Under the pieces are notes generated by a model. That model saw only the letters and a list, made by a program, of their open reading frames with translations. It made no database searches and was not told where the DNA came from. Position numbers and translations under genes: made by a program. From NCBI RefSeq assembly GCF_000718325.1, contig NZ_JOFV01000016.1, positions 1 to 64,000 on the forward strand: a stretch of DNA of 64,000 bases, read 5' to 3'. Origin of the DNA: Oerskovia turbata. Its GTDB lineage: Bacteria; Actinomycetota; Actinomycetes; Actinomycetales; Cellulomonadaceae. Positions 30,772 through 42,646 of this stretch are shown piece by piece. The stretch's first letter is position 1. Each line of letters begins with the position of its first letter.

Positions 30772-32067
30772 ATGGACGAGCTCGAGCTGGTGAGGTTGCA
30801 CGAGGACGGGGAGACCCTCGTCCTCGCCGGAGCGGACGGTGCGCGGTTCACGCTGCCCATCGACGACGCGCTGCGCGCTGCGGTGCGCCGTGACCGCACC
30901 CAGCTCGAACAGCTGCGGGCCCAGGCCCCCGGCGTCCTGCCCGTGCGAGAGATCCAGTCCCAGCTGCGCGCGGGGCACAGCGCCCGCGAGGTGGCCGAGA
31001 AGGCAGGCATCCCGATCGAGCAGGTGCGCCGCTTCGAAGGGCCCGTGCTCGCCGAGCAGGAGTTCGTCGTCGAGCAGGTCCGCAAGAACCGGTTGGGGCA
31101 CGACGAGGGCTCCCTCACCCTGGGCGAGCTCGTCACCGAACGCCTGACCGCCCGCGGCGTCGAGCCCGAGGACGTCGAGTGGTCCGCGGCACGACCCCAC
31201 GGGGCGACGTGGACCGTCACGGCGCTGTTCCTGATCGGGGACCGTGCCCGCAGCGCGCGCTGGTCGTACGACCCCCAGTCCCGCTCGCTGCACGCCCTCG
31301 AGGACGAGGCCCGCTGGTTGTCCGGGGCCTCGCCCGAGGCCGAGCCCGTGCGCGGCGTGCGCGGCACGATCTTCGACCACGCGGCACGCGGGGGCGGACA
31401 GGCGCCCTCGGCACCGTCGGCGTCCTCGCCGGACCGGTCTGCGGGCGCCGACGCGTCGGACGAGCCCCCGCGCGCGAAGGTCGTCGAGCCCCTGCCGCTG
31501 CACGACGAGACGACCTCGATCCTCGACGACCTCAGCCAGCGGCGCGGGGTGCGTGCGCACCGCGACGAGGACACGGCGATCTTCGAGGGATTCGGCCCTC
31601 CCCAGACGTTCGACCTGGGCGACCGCTCCGCACGCCGCGACGACGCACGCGACGACGAGGAGCGCGCGGGGGCCAAGGTCATCACCCTGGGCCAGGGTGG
31701 GCGCCACGGGTCGCACCACCGGCCCGACGACGGCGCTCACCCGTCGCGGTCGGCCCGCCAAGACGCTGGCCGGGACGAGGGGCTCGATCCGTCCGAGGAG
31801 CCTCCTGACCAGGACGCTCGGGACGCTCGGGACGCCCACCCTGCCGGGTCGGGCGGCCACGAGCACCGCACGGGCGGCGACCGCCCGACCGATGTCGGCC
31901 CCGAGGAGCACGTGCCCGTGGGCGCCACGCGCGCCCACCGCGAGGAAGCCCGGGACCGCACCGAGCCTGCGGCGCAACCGGCCGAGCCACGACGCAGCGG
32001 CCGCAAGCCCCGGGCGAGCGTTCCCAGCTGGGACGAGATCGTCTTCGGGGCCAGGCCCGAGCACTGA
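30772..32067 (+). CDS. sepH: septation protein SepH (DUF3071)
   Basis: SepH is an actinobacterial cell-division protein reported to bind FtsZ and promote its assembly. The 431-residue product opens MDELELVRLHEDGETLVL, the DUF3071 signature. A helix-turn-helix-like segment (VREIQSQLRAGHSAREVAEKAG) lies at about residues 60-85, with RWSYDPQSRSLHALEDEARWLS near 175. A disordered Asp/Arg/Pro-rich linker of about 220 residues ends in SVPSWDEIVFGAR, a short conserved tail. GGGAGGA precedes ATG 30772. Confidence 0.92.
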   Translation: MDELELVRLHEDGETLVLAGADGARFTLPIDDALRAAVRRDRTQLEQLRAQAPGVLPVREIQSQLRAGHSAREVAEKAGIPIEQVRRFEGPVLAEQEFVVEQVRKNRLGHDEGSLTLGELVTERLTARGVEPEDVEWSAARPHGATWTVTALFLIGDRARSARWSYDPQSRSLHALEDEARWLSGASPEAEPVRGVRGTIFDHAARGGGQAPSAPSASSPDRSAGADASDEPPRAKVVEPLPLHDETTSILDDLSQRRGVRAHRDEDTAIFEGFGPPQTFDLGDRSARRDDARDDEERAGAKVITLGQGGRHGSHHRPDDGAHPSRSARQDAGRDEGLDPSEEPPDQDARDARDAHPAGSGGHEHRTGGDRPTDVGPEEHVPVGATRAHREEARDRTEPAAQPAEPRRSGRKPRASVPSWDEIVFGARPEH

Positions 32068-32111
32068 CGTCCCGACGTCGACGGCCGCGGCCGCCCGCAG
32101 GGCGCTCGTCG

Positions 32112-32780
32112 TCAGCGCGTCGTCGGGTCCTGCGACAGATCGAGGGCCAGCTCGTCTCCGGAGGCCGAGCGCAGCCGGGCCGACGCAGAGGTCATGCGCC
32201 GCATGTGGTGCCGTCGGCACAGGACCTCGTACGCGACCTCGCTCTCGCTGTCCCCCGTGTCGCCGACCACGACCTGCGCGCCCTCGACGACCATCCAGCC
32301 GTCGACCGTGCGCGCGTTGTGGGTCGCACGGGCGCCGCACCAGCACAGCGCCTGCACCTGGAGCACCTCGACCCGGTCCGCCAGCTCGATGAGCCGCGCC
32401 GACCCCGGGAACAGGCGCGAGCGGAAGTCCGCCGTGATGCCGAACGCGAAGACATCGATCTCGACCTCGTCCACCAGGCGCGCGAGCTGCTCGACCTGGG
32501 TCGTGGAGTAGAACTGGGCCTCGTCGCAGATCAGGTAGTCGACGGTCTCACCGTGCCGGCGCGCGTCCACCACGAACGACCAGAAGTCCGTGTCGTCGCG
32601 GACCTCGTGCGCGGCGACCTCGAGGCCGAGGCGCGAGGAGAGCCGGTCCGTCCCGGCGCGGTCGTTGCGGGAGAACGTGAGCCCCGACCGACCGCGCGCG
32701 GAGTGGTTGTGGTCGAGCTGCAGGGCGAGCGTGGACTTGCCGCAGTCCATCGTGCCGGAGAAGAAGACCAGCTCTGCCAC
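32112..32780 (-). CDS. tdk: thymidine kinase
   Basis: A type II (TK1-like) thymidine kinase for thymidine salvage. The 222-residue protein has Walker A (GTMDCGKST), the Walker B-like YLICDEAQFY, the lasso region with TADFRSRLFPGS, and zinc ligands in CWCGA and the C-terminal CRRHH. The start is GTG 32780 with GAAAGG about ten bases upstream. It lies 82 bp downstream of the phosphodiesterase gene and may be read through from it. With dut and guaB1 it adds to the nucleotide-salvage content. Confidence 0.95.
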   Translation of the reverse strand: MAELVFFSGTMDCGKSTLALQLDHNHSARGRSGLTFSRNDRAGTDRLSSRLGLEVAAHEVRDDTDFWSFVVDARRHGETVDYLICDEAQFYSTTQVEQLARLVDEVEIDVFAFGITADFRSRLFPGSARLIELADRVEVLQVQALCWCGARATHNARTVDGWMVVEGAQVVVGDTGDSESEVAYEVLCRRHHMRRMTSASARLRSASGDELALDLSQDPTTR

Positions 32781-32801
32781 GGTCGTGGGCCTTTCGGGTA
32801 C

Positions 32802-32843
32802 GGGGACGGTCCCCTGAGGGCGCCCGGTCGCGTGTCTGGACCG
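32802..32843. terminator. hairpins between tdk and phosphodiesterase genes
   Basis: GGGGAC-G-GTCCCC (32802-32814) and CCGGTC/GACCGG (32823-32843) lie downstream of the phosphodiesterase stop and within the tdk leader. They could attenuate read-through into tdk. Confidence 0.4.
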
Positions 32844-32862
32844 GGTCGGGGTGGTTGCGTGC

Positions 32863-34035
32863 TCAGGTGGTCGTGACGAGCAGCGGGACCTGCATCTCGG
32901 TGCGCGTCAGCGACCCGTGGACGCCGACGAGCTGGAGGGAGGCCGCGGTCTGTGTGCGGGAGTCGACGACGGTGGCACGACCACGCATCGCGACGACGAC
33001 GTCCCCGATCGCGGGGAGCACGTGGTCCGCGACCGGGCCGAACCAGCCCGCCGCGACCGCGTCCTCGCGCAGCGCCACGATCGCGTCGTCCCCCAGGACC
33101 GACGACCAGCGTGCCGCGACCGCCGGGGCCTGGTCCGGGCGGGCGTAGACGTGCACCGCACGGGGCTCGCCGCCCACGAGGGCGACACCGCGCCCCAGCT
33201 CGGGGGTCTGCGCGACGTCCCAACGCTTCGAGCGGTCGACGTCGACCATGCCGTGGTCGGCCGTCACGACCAGCAGCGTGCCGTTCGGCAGCGACCGGGC
33301 GAGACGCCCGAGCTCGCGGTCGAGGTCCGACAGCGCGTCGCCCCACTGCCGCGAACGCCAGCCGTGGTGGTGACCGGCCTTGTCGACGTCACCCCAGTAG
33401 AGGTAGACGAGCCCGGGGGCGGTGAGCTCGAACGCCACGGTGTCGACACGGTCCGCGATGGACTCGGCCGCGAGGTAGCGTGCGCCGCGCAGCGCAGCAA
33501 CGGTCATGCCCGAGCCCGCGAACCGGGCGGGACCGACCGAGGAGACCTCGACCCCGGCCTCGGCCAGGCGCTCGAGCACGGGTGGTTCCTGCTGCAGGTC
33601 GCGCGGGTCGGCGGCGCCGTCCCACGAGACCATGTTCGCGAGCCGACCGGAGACGGTGTCGCGCTGGGTGTACCCGAGCATGCCGGTGCGACCGGGAGAC
33701 GTCCCCGTCCCGAACGTGCCGATCGCTGCGGCGGTCGTGCTGGGGAAGCTCGACGTGAGGACGCGTGAGGTGCCGAGCAGCGACCGCAGGAACGGCGCGT
33801 GGCCTGCCCGCTCGGTGAGGTTCGCGTGGCCCAGGCCGTCGACGAGCACGACGCACACCCGGTCGGCGGCCGGCAGGCCGAGGTCTGCGCGAGCCTGGAG
33901 GGAGCCCGTGCCCGTCGAGGTCGTGAGGTCGAGCCCCAGGGCGCCCGCCGCCCCGGGCAGGACCGAGCTCAGGGCGAGCCCGTCGTAGCGCGGGGCGAGC
34001 AGCCCGTCGGGGAGGACCTCGGGCAGGACCGTCAC
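32863..34035 (-). CDS. alkaline-phosphatase superfamily phosphodiesterase
   Basis: The 390-residue protein is a type I phosphodiesterase/nucleotide pyrophosphatase-like member. [12 protein letters not shown] holds the first metal Asp and FPSTTAAAIGTFGTGTSPG holds the catalytic Thr. YWGDVDKAGHHHG and TADHGMVDV carry the remaining metal-binding Asp and His residues. No signal peptide is evident, so it is probably cytoplasmic. GTG 34035 overlaps the stop of the upstream DUF5998-like gene (GTGA), indicating translational coupling. Substrate is unknown. Confidence 0.88.
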   Translation of the reverse strand: MTVLPEVLPDGLLAPRYDGLALSSVLPGAAGALGLDLTTSTGTGSLQARADLGLPAADRVCVVLVDGLGHANLTERAGHAPFLRSLLGTSRVLTSSFPSTTAAAIGTFGTGTSPGRTGMLGYTQRDTVSGRLANMVSWDGAADPRDLQQEPPVLERLAEAGVEVSSVGPARFAGSGMTVAALRGARYLAAESIADRVDTVAFELTAPGLVYLYWGDVDKAGHHHGWRSRQWGDALSDLDRELGRLARSLPNGTLLVVTADHGMVDVDRSKRWDVAQTPELGRGVALVGGEPRAVHVYARPDQAPAVAARWSSVLGDDAIVALREDAVAAGWFGPVADHVLPAIGDVVVAMRGRATVVDSRTQTAASLQLVGVHGSLTRTEMQVPLLVTTT

Positions 34036-34631
34036 CGGCTCGCCGGGCCCACGCCGTGGGCCGTCGCGGTCGACAGGGCCTTGGCGAACGCGAGGGCGTT
34101 GCGCACCGCGTCGCGCCCTTCCGCCTCGGCGCTCACGCGCACCACGATGTCGTCGGGCGTGATCTGTCCCGTCAGGCCGTGGTCCGCCTCGCACCCCGGG
34201 TCCGGGCACTGCGCCGGCTCGAGGTCCACGCGGGACACGGCCCCCCAGCCGATCGCGAGCGTCACCTCGATGGGCGGCGTGCCGCGGCGGTGCTTCTCCG
34301 GGTCGACGACCACGTGCGACAACGAGACCGAGCGCAGCTCGGAGATCGGCACCGACTCGGTCGTCGCCGCGGCCGACGCGGACGGGTTCTCGCTGTCCGC
34401 GGGGTGGTCGTCGACGTGCGCGGTGATCAGGCGGGTCGGCGTGAGCACCAGGACCGTCAGGTGGCGGCGCACCTCGACGTCGAACGTCGTCTCGACGTAC
34501 ACGAGGTGGGACACGAGGTCCTCCCCGGCGATGGCGACGTCGAGAACGTCCTGCACGAGCTCCGGGTAGTAGCCCGCACGGCGCAGCTGGGAGGTCAGGT
34601 CGGTCCGGGAGGGGGATTCAGCAGATGGCAC
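34032..34631 (-). CDS. DUF5998-like protein
   Basis: A 199-residue soluble protein that appears to be the actinobacterial DUF5998 family. Visible segments are LTSQLRRAGYYPELVQDVLDVAIAGE, SHLVYVETTFD, LTVLVLTPTRLITAHVDDH and the QCPDPGCEADHG motif, whose two Cys and a His could bind metal. Function is unknown. GTG 34631 has GAGAAT six bases before it. It overlaps the phosphodiesterase gene, which suggests a shared pathway. Confidence 0.75.
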   Translation of the reverse strand: MPSAESPSRTDLTSQLRRAGYYPELVQDVLDVAIAGEDLVSHLVYVETTFDVEVRRHLTVLVLTPTRLITAHVDDHPADSENPSASAAATTESVPISELRSVSLSHVVVDPEKHRRGTPPIEVTLAIGWGAVSRVDLEPAQCPDPGCEADHGLTGQITPDDIVVRVSAEAEGRDAVRNALAFAKALSTATAHGVGPASR

Positions 34632-34692
34632 CCGCGCATTCTCCCACCGCACGGTGCGGCGAGGCCACCCCGCCCGCGCGCCTGTGGACGGC

Positions 34693-37566
34693 TCAGCCCG
34701 GGAGCGCGCGTCGCAGGGTGTCCGCCCGCTGTGCGCCCGCCACCTGGACCCGTGCCCCGAGCACGGCCGCGCCGTGCTCGGCGACCACGACCGGGTAGAG
34801 CTCGACGCTGCGCAGCTCGGGCACCTCGTCGGCCATGAGCGACATGCGAGCGAGCAGGTCCTCGAGCGCCGCGGTGTCCGCCACGGGCGCACCCATGTAG
34901 CCGAACAGGCGCGGCGCTGCCCGGATCGAGCGCACCATCGTGGCGACGTCGACGTCGGTGAGCGGGGGCACGCCGTAGCTCACGTCACCCAGGAGGTCGA
35001 CGGCGTCGCCCGCGAGGCCGAACGAGACGACCGGGCCGAAGAGCTGGTCCTCGGTCGAGCGCACGACGCACGCGACGCCCGCGTCGGCCATGCGCTGGAC
35101 CTCGAAGGGTGCGGGGCCCGAGGGGCGGTCGTCCGCAGGGTCAGGGCCGGCGGTGTCGGGCGCCCCCGGCGTGGCGCGTCGCGGGCTCTCTGCGGGCAGC
35201 ACGGCCGCGAGCGAGGCGCGCATCTGCGCGACGTCGGCGCGCAGCTCGTCCTCGTCGCCGATGTCGAGGCGCACGCCACCCAGGTCCGCCCGGTGGCGGA
35301 GCGACTCCGCCGTGCTCTTGAGCGCGACGGGCCAGCCGATCTGGTGCGCCGCGGCCACGGCCTCGTCGGCCGTGCGGACGCGGCGCGAGGGCCACAGCTC
35401 GATACCGTACGCCGCGAGGAGCCCGGCCGTGGTCTGCGCGTCGAGGTCCACCACCGAGTCGCCCGCCAGGGCCCCTTCGACGATCGCGCGGGCTCGGTCG
35501 GAGTCGACGCCCTCTGGACGGGCGACCGTGCCGTGGTCGGCGTCGCGCCAGCGCGCGTACCCGACGACCGCGCCGACCGCCGCGACGGCGTCCTCGGGCG
35601 TCGAGTAGGCGGGCACGTGCAGGCGGGGGCCGTCGGGGTCGGCGGGGTTCGGTGCGCTGAGCTCGGCGGCGAGGCCGTGGAGCCCGAGGACGCTCGCGAC
35701 CGTGGTGCGTCCGCTCGCCGCGGCGGCCCGGGCGACGGCCCGCGAGACGGTGCCGACGCGGGGTCGGACGGTGGGGACGTGCACCGCGACGACGACGTCA
35801 CACGCGTCCGGGGCGTAGAGCGCGGCGACCGCGCTCTCGATCCGCTCGTCGTCGGCGTCCTCGGGCAGGAAGGTCGAGCAGTCGGAGACCACGAGCCCCG
35901 CCGAGACCACGGCCTCCGCGACGAGCGCGGTCAGCGCGGCCGACGACGTGAGGATCCCGATGCGCCGCCCGGGCGGCAGCGGCTGGTGCGCGAGGAGCTG
36001 GGCGATGTCGACGAGGTGGTGGGTGTTCTCTGCGTGGATCACCCCGGACTGGCGCAGCATCTCGTCGAGCGTGCGGCGCGGGGCGCGCGTCGAGCGGACC
36101 GCGTGGCCCGGCGGCACGACCTGCCCCGAGCGTCCCGCGGTCACGACGACGACCGGCTTGACCGAGGCCAGCCGTCGGGCGATGCGGGAGAACTTGCGCG
36201 GGTTCCCGATCGACTCGAGGTACAGGCACACGACCGACGTCTCGGGGTCGTCCTGCCAGAACTGCATGAGGTCGTTGCCCGAGACGTCGGCGCGGTGCCC
36301 CGCCGACACGAACGAGGAGATGCCGATCCCGCGGCGCAGGGCCGTCGCCAGGAGGGTCACGGCCGTGGGTGCCGACTGGCAGAAGATCCCGATGCTGCCC
36401 GCGACCGGCTCGACCTCGGCGAGGCTCGCGTTGAGCCGGTGCCCGGCGTGCGTCGTCAGGAGCCCGTACGTCGCGGGGCCGACCACGCGCATGCCCGCGG
36501 TGTGAGCGGTGCGCAGGAGGTCGCGCTGGAGCGCGAGCCCGGCGGGCCCCGTCTCGGCGAAGCCCGCGGAGAGCACGACGACGGCGCGCGCGCCGAGGCG
36601 TTCGAGCTCGGCCGTCGCGGCGATCGCCTCGCGCGGGGGCAGCGCCAGCAGCGCGAGGTCCACGGGCCCGGGGACGTCCGCGATGCGGTCCCGGAAGCGG
36701 ACCGGGGGCGCGGCATCGCCGTCGTCGGGCTCCTCGACCAGCTCCTCGGGCGGGGCGGTGAGCCCGGGGCCACCGGGCGCGGCGAGGCCGACGACCTCGA
36801 ACGTCCCGTCGCCCGGGTCGCGGAGCGCGCCCGCGAGCACGCGCTCGGCCAGGAGCCGCTCCGCGGTGCCGGGCGCCGCCGTCGGGCCGGGACCCACGAG
36901 CAGGACCCGGCGCGCCGTGAGCAGGCCGTGCATGGACCGCGCCTCGGCGCGGTGCTCACGGTCCGCCATGACCTCGCGCGAGCGGTCCGTCGGGTCGAGG
37001 TCGACGCTCACCGCGACGATCCCGTCGTCGACGTGCTGGCTCACGACGTAGCCGGCCTCCTGGAAGACCGCGAGCATCTTGCCGTTCTGCGGCAGCACCT
37101 CGGCGCTGAACCTGCGCACGCCACGCTCGCGGGCAGCGGCCGCCAGGTGCTCCAGCAGCACCGACCCGAGGCCGCGGCCCTGCTCGGCGTCGGCGATGTT
37201 GAACGCGACCTCGGCCTCGTGGGGCGCGACCTTGTCGAAGCGCGCGACGCCGATGATGTCCTCGCGCAGACCCTCCCCCACACGCTTGACCGCGACCAGG
37301 GCCACGCGCTCGGAGTGGTCGACGACCGTGAAGCGCTCGAGGTCCCGGTCCGAGAGCCGCTCGATGTTCGCGAAGAAGCGCAGGTACGTCGAGCGCTCGC
37401 TCTGGCCCATGTGGAAGCGCTGGAGCGCCGCGGCGTCGGAGGGCCGGATCGGACGCACGTGCGTCGTCGTACCGTCGCGCAGCACGACGTCTGCCTCCCA
37501 CTCGACCGGGTACTGGTCCGGCTGCGGCGCCGGGTCAGGGTCCGCCGGGACGTCGTGTCCGTTCAC
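34693..37566 (-). CDS. GNAT acetyltransferase fused to NDP-forming acyl-CoA synthetase
   Basis: The 957-residue protein has an N-terminal GNAT domain (about residues 30-190, acetyl-CoA loop [14 protein letters not shown]). A CoA-binding domain (from about 225), a succinyl-CoA ligase-like domain and a C-terminal ATP-grasp domain (about 720-940) follow. This matches Pat-type protein lysine acetyltransferases with the GNAT domain first. The segment that carries the active-site His in true synthetases (SHTG) reads GHAVRS here. Pat enzymes also lack that His, so an acetyltransferase with a regulatory synthetase part is favoured. GTG 37566 has TAGCCT seven bases upstream; divergent from parC. Confidence 0.88.
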   Translation of the reverse strand: MNGHDVPADPDPAPQPDQYPVEWEADVVLRDGTTTHVRPIRPSDAAALQRFHMGQSERSTYLRFFANIERLSDRDLERFTVVDHSERVALVAVKRVGEGLREDIIGVARFDKVAPHEAEVAFNIADAEQGRGLGSVLLEHLAAAARERGVRRFSAEVLPQNGKMLAVFQEAGYVVSQHVDDGIVAVSVDLDPTDRSREVMADREHRAEARSMHGLLTARRVLLVGPGPTAAPGTAERLLAERVLAGALRDPGDGTFEVVGLAAPGGPGLTAPPEELVEEPDDGDAAPPVRFRDRIADVPGPVDLALLALPPREAIAATAELERLGARAVVVLSAGFAETGPAGLALQRDLLRTAHTAGMRVVGPATYGLLTTHAGHRLNASLAEVEPVAGSIGIFCQSAPTAVTLLATALRRGIGISSFVSAGHRADVSGNDLMQFWQDDPETSVVCLYLESIGNPRKFSRIARRLASVKPVVVVTAGRSGQVVPPGHAVRSTRAPRRTLDEMLRQSGVIHAENTHHLVDIAQLLAHQPLPPGRRIGILTSSAALTALVAEAVVSAGLVVSDCSTFLPEDADDERIESAVAALYAPDACDVVVAVHVPTVRPRVGTVSRAVARAAAASGRTTVASVLGLHGLAAELSAPNPADPDGPRLHVPAYSTPEDAVAAVGAVVGYARWRDADHGTVARPEGVDSDRARAIVEGALAGDSVVDLDAQTTAGLLAAYGIELWPSRRVRTADEAVAAAHQIGWPVALKSTAESLRHRADLGGVRLDIGDEDELRADVAQMRASLAAVLPAESPRRATPGAPDTAGPDPADDRPSGPAPFEVQRMADAGVACVVRSTEDQLFGPVVSFGLAGDAVDLLGDVSYGVPPLTDVDVATMVRSIRAAPRLFGYMGAPVADTAALEDLLARMSLMADEVPELRSVELYPVVVAEHGAAVLGARVQVAGAQRADTLRRALPG

Positions 37567-37573
37567 CCGCCCT

Positions 37574-37579
37574 AGGCTA
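37574..37579 (-). promoter_or_regulatory. -10 element of GNAT-synthetase gene
   Basis: TAGCCT seven bases before GTG 37566; leaderless type. Confidence 0.55.
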
Positions 37580-37771
37580 CTGGTCGGAGCGACGCTGGTC
37601 AGCGGCGCGCCCGGCACGCGGGAGAATGAGGGCCCGGATGTCGGTGGGCCGCGCTACCGTTCGCCGACGAGCACTGGTGCCCGGCCGTCCGGCCCGCCGC
37701 CCGCAACGCAGACCGCACTGCCGACCGCACCGAAGCCCCCGACCCATCGACCCGCAGGAGCCCGACGACCC

Positions 37772-40255
<2,484 letters not shown>

Positions 40256-40308
40256 GCCCTGGGGCAGCAAGCCCGCGTCGAGGTCTGCAGCGGTCGCGTT
40301 CGGCGGCC

Positions 40309-40341
40309 GGGGCGGGTCGGCGGGCCCGAGCGGGGGCGGGG
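40309..40341 (+). other. G-rich tract (G-quadruplex-type motif)
   Basis: Runs of GGGG, GGG, GGG and GGGGG are separated by loops of 1, 5 and 7 bases, followed by another GGGG, between convergent parC and the YhhN gene. In this base composition it may be chance. Confidence 0.4.
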
Positions 40342-40375
40342 TCGGCGGCCGGGCCGCGGTCGGGCGAGTGGTGTC

Positions 40376-40409
40376 TCGAGGACCTCCAACAATTGTTGGT
40401 GGTACTCGA
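40376..40409. terminator. 34-bp near-perfect palindrome
   Basis: A central CCAACAATTGTTGG is flanked by ACC/GGT and TCGAG/CTCGA arms. Thirty of 34 bases are palindromic, with two mismatched pairs. It lies between two convergent stop codons, so a bidirectional terminator with an AATT loop is most likely. Confidence 0.65.
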
Positions 40410-40533
40410 CGCACCCCCTCCCGCTCCCCCGACCATGCCGACCCACCGGCCGTCCTGCCCCTCCGAGCCGTGCAGCCGTCCTGCAGCCGGGCTGGGCGCG
40501 ACCGTGCCGGGCACGACCGTGCCGGGCCCACGA

Positions 40534-41322
40534 TCAGGCCGACGGCGCGGCCCGGCCCCCGTCCGAAGGGGCCGACGACGTCCCGGAGAGGTCAGCCTGC
40601 GCACCGTCGCGCACGTCCCGGCGCAGGATCCCCACGACGAGCAGCGCCTGCCCCGCGAGGTACGTGAGCATGACCCAGAACCCGGACGACAGGGGGCCCG
40701 GCACCGCGAACCCCGGCACGAACGCCCCGAGCGCGATGAGCGCGTCCGAGACGAGGAAGATCGCACCGCCGACGCCCGCGACCCGGTTCACCCCGGTCGA
40801 CAGCACCGCCATGACCGTCAGGCACACGCCGTAGACCATGACCGGGACGAGCAGCGGACCGGCGTGCGGGGCGCACACCGCGACGAGGACGCCCAGCGCG
40901 AGCCCGTACGGAACGAGCACCAGGGGGCGGCGCAGCAGGCTCTGTCCCCGGCAGGGCCAGAACGCGGCCGCGTACGCGAGCTGGGCGAGCAGGAAGAACC
41001 CGACCATGGTCAGGAAGGAGACGTCACCGCTCGACAGGTCCGGCGCGCTGTCACCGAGCCACGAGAAGCCCAGCGCGACGAGCGTCCAGCGCACGAGGAG
41101 CGTCCGGCGGCCGCCGGACGTCGCCACCCACACGACCAGCGCGAGCAGCGGCATGACGAACCACTGCGTGACCTCGGCGAGCTGCTCGGCCCCGGCCAGG
41201 TGCGCCCCGAGGTGCACCGCCGAGAGCACCAGGAACGCCGCGGCCGCGAGCGCCGCTGGGCGCCGCCGCAGGAAGGTGGACGGGACGGGGGCGTGCGAGA
41301 CGCGCGAGATCGAGGCAACCAC
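40534..41322 (-). CDS. YhhN/TMEM86 family membrane protein (lysoplasmalogenase-like)
   Basis: A 262-residue protein with about eight membrane segments starting near residue 17. It has the family segments LGFSWLGDSAPDLSSGD (Asp-containing, membrane-embedded), FFLLAQLAYAAAF, and GGAIFLVSDALIALGAFVPG near the end. Eukaryotic TMEM86 proteins are lysoplasmalogenases; some bacterial YhhN proteins share this activity, but it cannot be confirmed here. GTG 41322 has AAAGGGAA upstream. A long hairpin separates it from the GNAT gene upstream. Confidence 0.85.
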   Translation of the reverse strand: MVASISRVSHAPVPSTFLRRRPAALAAAAFLVLSAVHLGAHLAGAEQLAEVTQWFVMPLLALVVWVATSGGRRTLLVRWTLVALGFSWLGDSAPDLSSGDVSFLTMVGFFLLAQLAYAAAFWPCRGQSLLRRPLVLVPYGLALGVLVAVCAPHAGPLLVPVMVYGVCLTVMAVLSTGVNRVAGVGGAIFLVSDALIALGAFVPGFAVPGPLSSGFWVMLTYLAGQALLVVGILRRDVRDGAQADLSGTSSAPSDGGRAAPSA

Positions 41323-41359
41323 GGTGTTCCCTTTCGAGGCGAGGGACACCGGGTCACGG

Positions 41360-41404
41360 GTGTCCCAGCAGCGCGGCACCGTTGCCGCGCTGAGCTGGGA
41401 ACAC
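41360..41404. terminator. long hairpin after the double-GNAT gene
   Basis: AGCGCGGCA (41370-41378) pairs with TGCCGCGCT (41383-41391). The stem extends through CCCAGC/GCTGGG and GTGT/ACAC to 41360-41404. It starts 10 bp past the GNAT stop codon and lies in the leader of the YhhN gene. Confidence 0.75.
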
Positions 41405-41413
41405 GGTAGAGCC

Positions 41414-42553
41414 TCAGAGCTCGATCGAGTACATCCGTGAGCCGTCGGTCTTCTCGTAGCCGAGGCTCGCGTAGAGCCCGTGGGCGCCGGACGGGTTCTC
41501 GGTGTCGACGTCGAGCTCGGCGAAGTCGACGCCGCTCGCCCGGTAGGCGGCCATGCCCGCGCTGAGCAGGGCGACCGCGATCTTGCGCCCACGGTAGGCG
41601 CGGCGCACGCCCAGGGTCTCGGTGTACCCGCTCGAGTAGCCCTGGACCGGCCAGTCGTGCTCGTAGCGTCCCGACAGCAGGTACCCGGCCACGACCGGGC
41701 CGTCGCCCCTGCTCCCGGCGGGAGCGACGCCGTCGGGCAGGCTGCCCTCGACCGGCGACCCGTCCGCGGCTGCGGGTGAGACGTCCACGGCTGCGGGTGA
41801 GTCGTCCACGACGAGGACGCTCCACTCGGGGGCGAACATGCTGCGCCCGTGCACCCAGGACTCGGGCGTCGCGGGCTCGCTGCCCCAGTGGTCGCGGAAC
41901 GCGTCGTTGTGCGCGAGGCGTGTGGCCTCGTCGAGCTCGGGCGACCACGGCACGACGCGCAGCCCGTCGCCCAGCGTGACCTCCGGTACCGGGAGCGACA
42001 GGTCGCGCCGCAGGTTCGAGTAGAAGCGGTTCGCGGTGAAGCCCGCGGCCTCGAAGAGGCGGCACTCGAGTTCGTCGTCGTCCTGGGCGTAGCCCGCGAT
42101 GCGCGCGGGCAGCTCCTTGCCCGAGGCCGCGAGGAGCTGGCGGGCGCGCCCCGTGGACCAGGCGATGACCTGACGGCCGACGCCCCGCCCCCGCCACTGC
42201 GGGTGCACGGCGCCCTGGACGAACGCGCGCACGACCGTCGTGTCCCCGGGTCGCGTGTCGACCGACGCGTACGCACGCGGCTCGCCGTCGGCGTCGATCC
42301 CGACCAGGGTGTCGCGGGGCAGGTCGCGCCAGTCTCCCTCGAAGATCTCCCCGGTCTCCTCGAGCGAGGTGCGGTACGGGTGCTTGTCGTGCTCCTCGAC
42401 GGCCGCGATCAGGCCGAAGAGCGCCGGGGTGTCCTCGACCACCAGGGGCCGCCACGTCAGCCCCTCGACGTGCGGGACGGGCACGACGTCGGGCGCGGCG
42501 ACGCGCTCGACGATCGGGGCGAGGGTCTGACGGACGGAGGGTGCTGAGCTCAT
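41414..42553 (-). CDS. double GNAT-domain acetyltransferase (mycothiol synthase-like)
   Basis: The 379-residue protein contains two GNAT domains. The first has the CoA loop PQWRGRGVGRQVIAWS at about residue 117-132 and the second GVRRAYRGRKIAVALLSAG at about 320. A seven-residue Ser-Pro-Ala-Ala repeat of variable length joins strands of the second domain. Tandem GNATs of this type include MshD, which acetylates Cys-GlcN-Ins, but MshD is shorter and sequence is not decisive. ATG 42553 has TAGCGT seven bases before it. It is divergent from metH, 94 bp apart. Confidence 0.82.
   Translation of the reverse strand: MSSAPSVRQTLAPIVERVAAPDVVPVPHVEGLTWRPLVVEDTPALFGLIAAVEEHDKHPYRTSLEETGEIFEGDWRDLPRDTLVGIDADGEPRAYASVDTRPGDTTVVRAFVQGAVHPQWRGRGVGRQVIAWSTGRARQLLAASGKELPARIAGYAQDDDELECRLFEAAGFTANRFYSNLRRDLSLPVPEVTLGDGLRVVPWSPELDEATRLAHNDAFRDHWGSEPATPESWVHGRSMFAPEWSVLVVDDSPAAVDVSPAAADGSPVEGSLPDGVAPAGSRGDGPVVAGYLLSGRYEHDWPVQGYSSGYTETLGVRRAYRGRKIAVALLSAGMAAYRASGVDFAELDVDTENPSGAHGLYASLGYEKTDGSRMYSIEL
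41761..41812. repeat. 21-bp in-frame tandem repeat
   Basis: Two full units (41761-41781 and 41782-41802, two differences) and a partial third encode the Ser-Pro-Ala-Ala repeat in the GNAT protein. Copy number is likely to vary between strains. Confidence 0.75.
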
Positions 42554-42560
42554 GGGCACC

Positions 42561-42566
42561 ACGCTA
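42561..42566 (-). promoter_or_regulatory. -10 element of double-GNAT gene
   Basis: TAGCGT seven bases before ATG 42553. Confidence 0.5.
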
Positions 42567-42633
42567 GGGTCGGACGCCGGACGCGGCACCCTGTTTTTTC
42601 CGGACAGCCCGACGGCGTGGAAGCCCCCGGCGT

Positions 42634-42639
42634 TACAGT
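42634..42639 (+). promoter_or_regulatory. -10 element of metH
   Basis: TACAGT seven bases before ATG 42647. This leaves no room for a leader riboswitch. Confidence 0.55.
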
Positions 42640-42646
42640 TCCCCCC

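Noticed and set aside
40309..40341. G-quadruplex motif as a functional element after parC.
   Set aside because: The runs meet the usual definition, but such motifs are expected by chance at this base composition; listed only as a low-confidence feature.
42567..42646. Possible cobalamin riboswitch before metH.
   Set aside because: A -10 hexamer sits seven bases before the ATG and only 93 bp separate metH from the divergent GNAT gene, so there is no leader to hold one.
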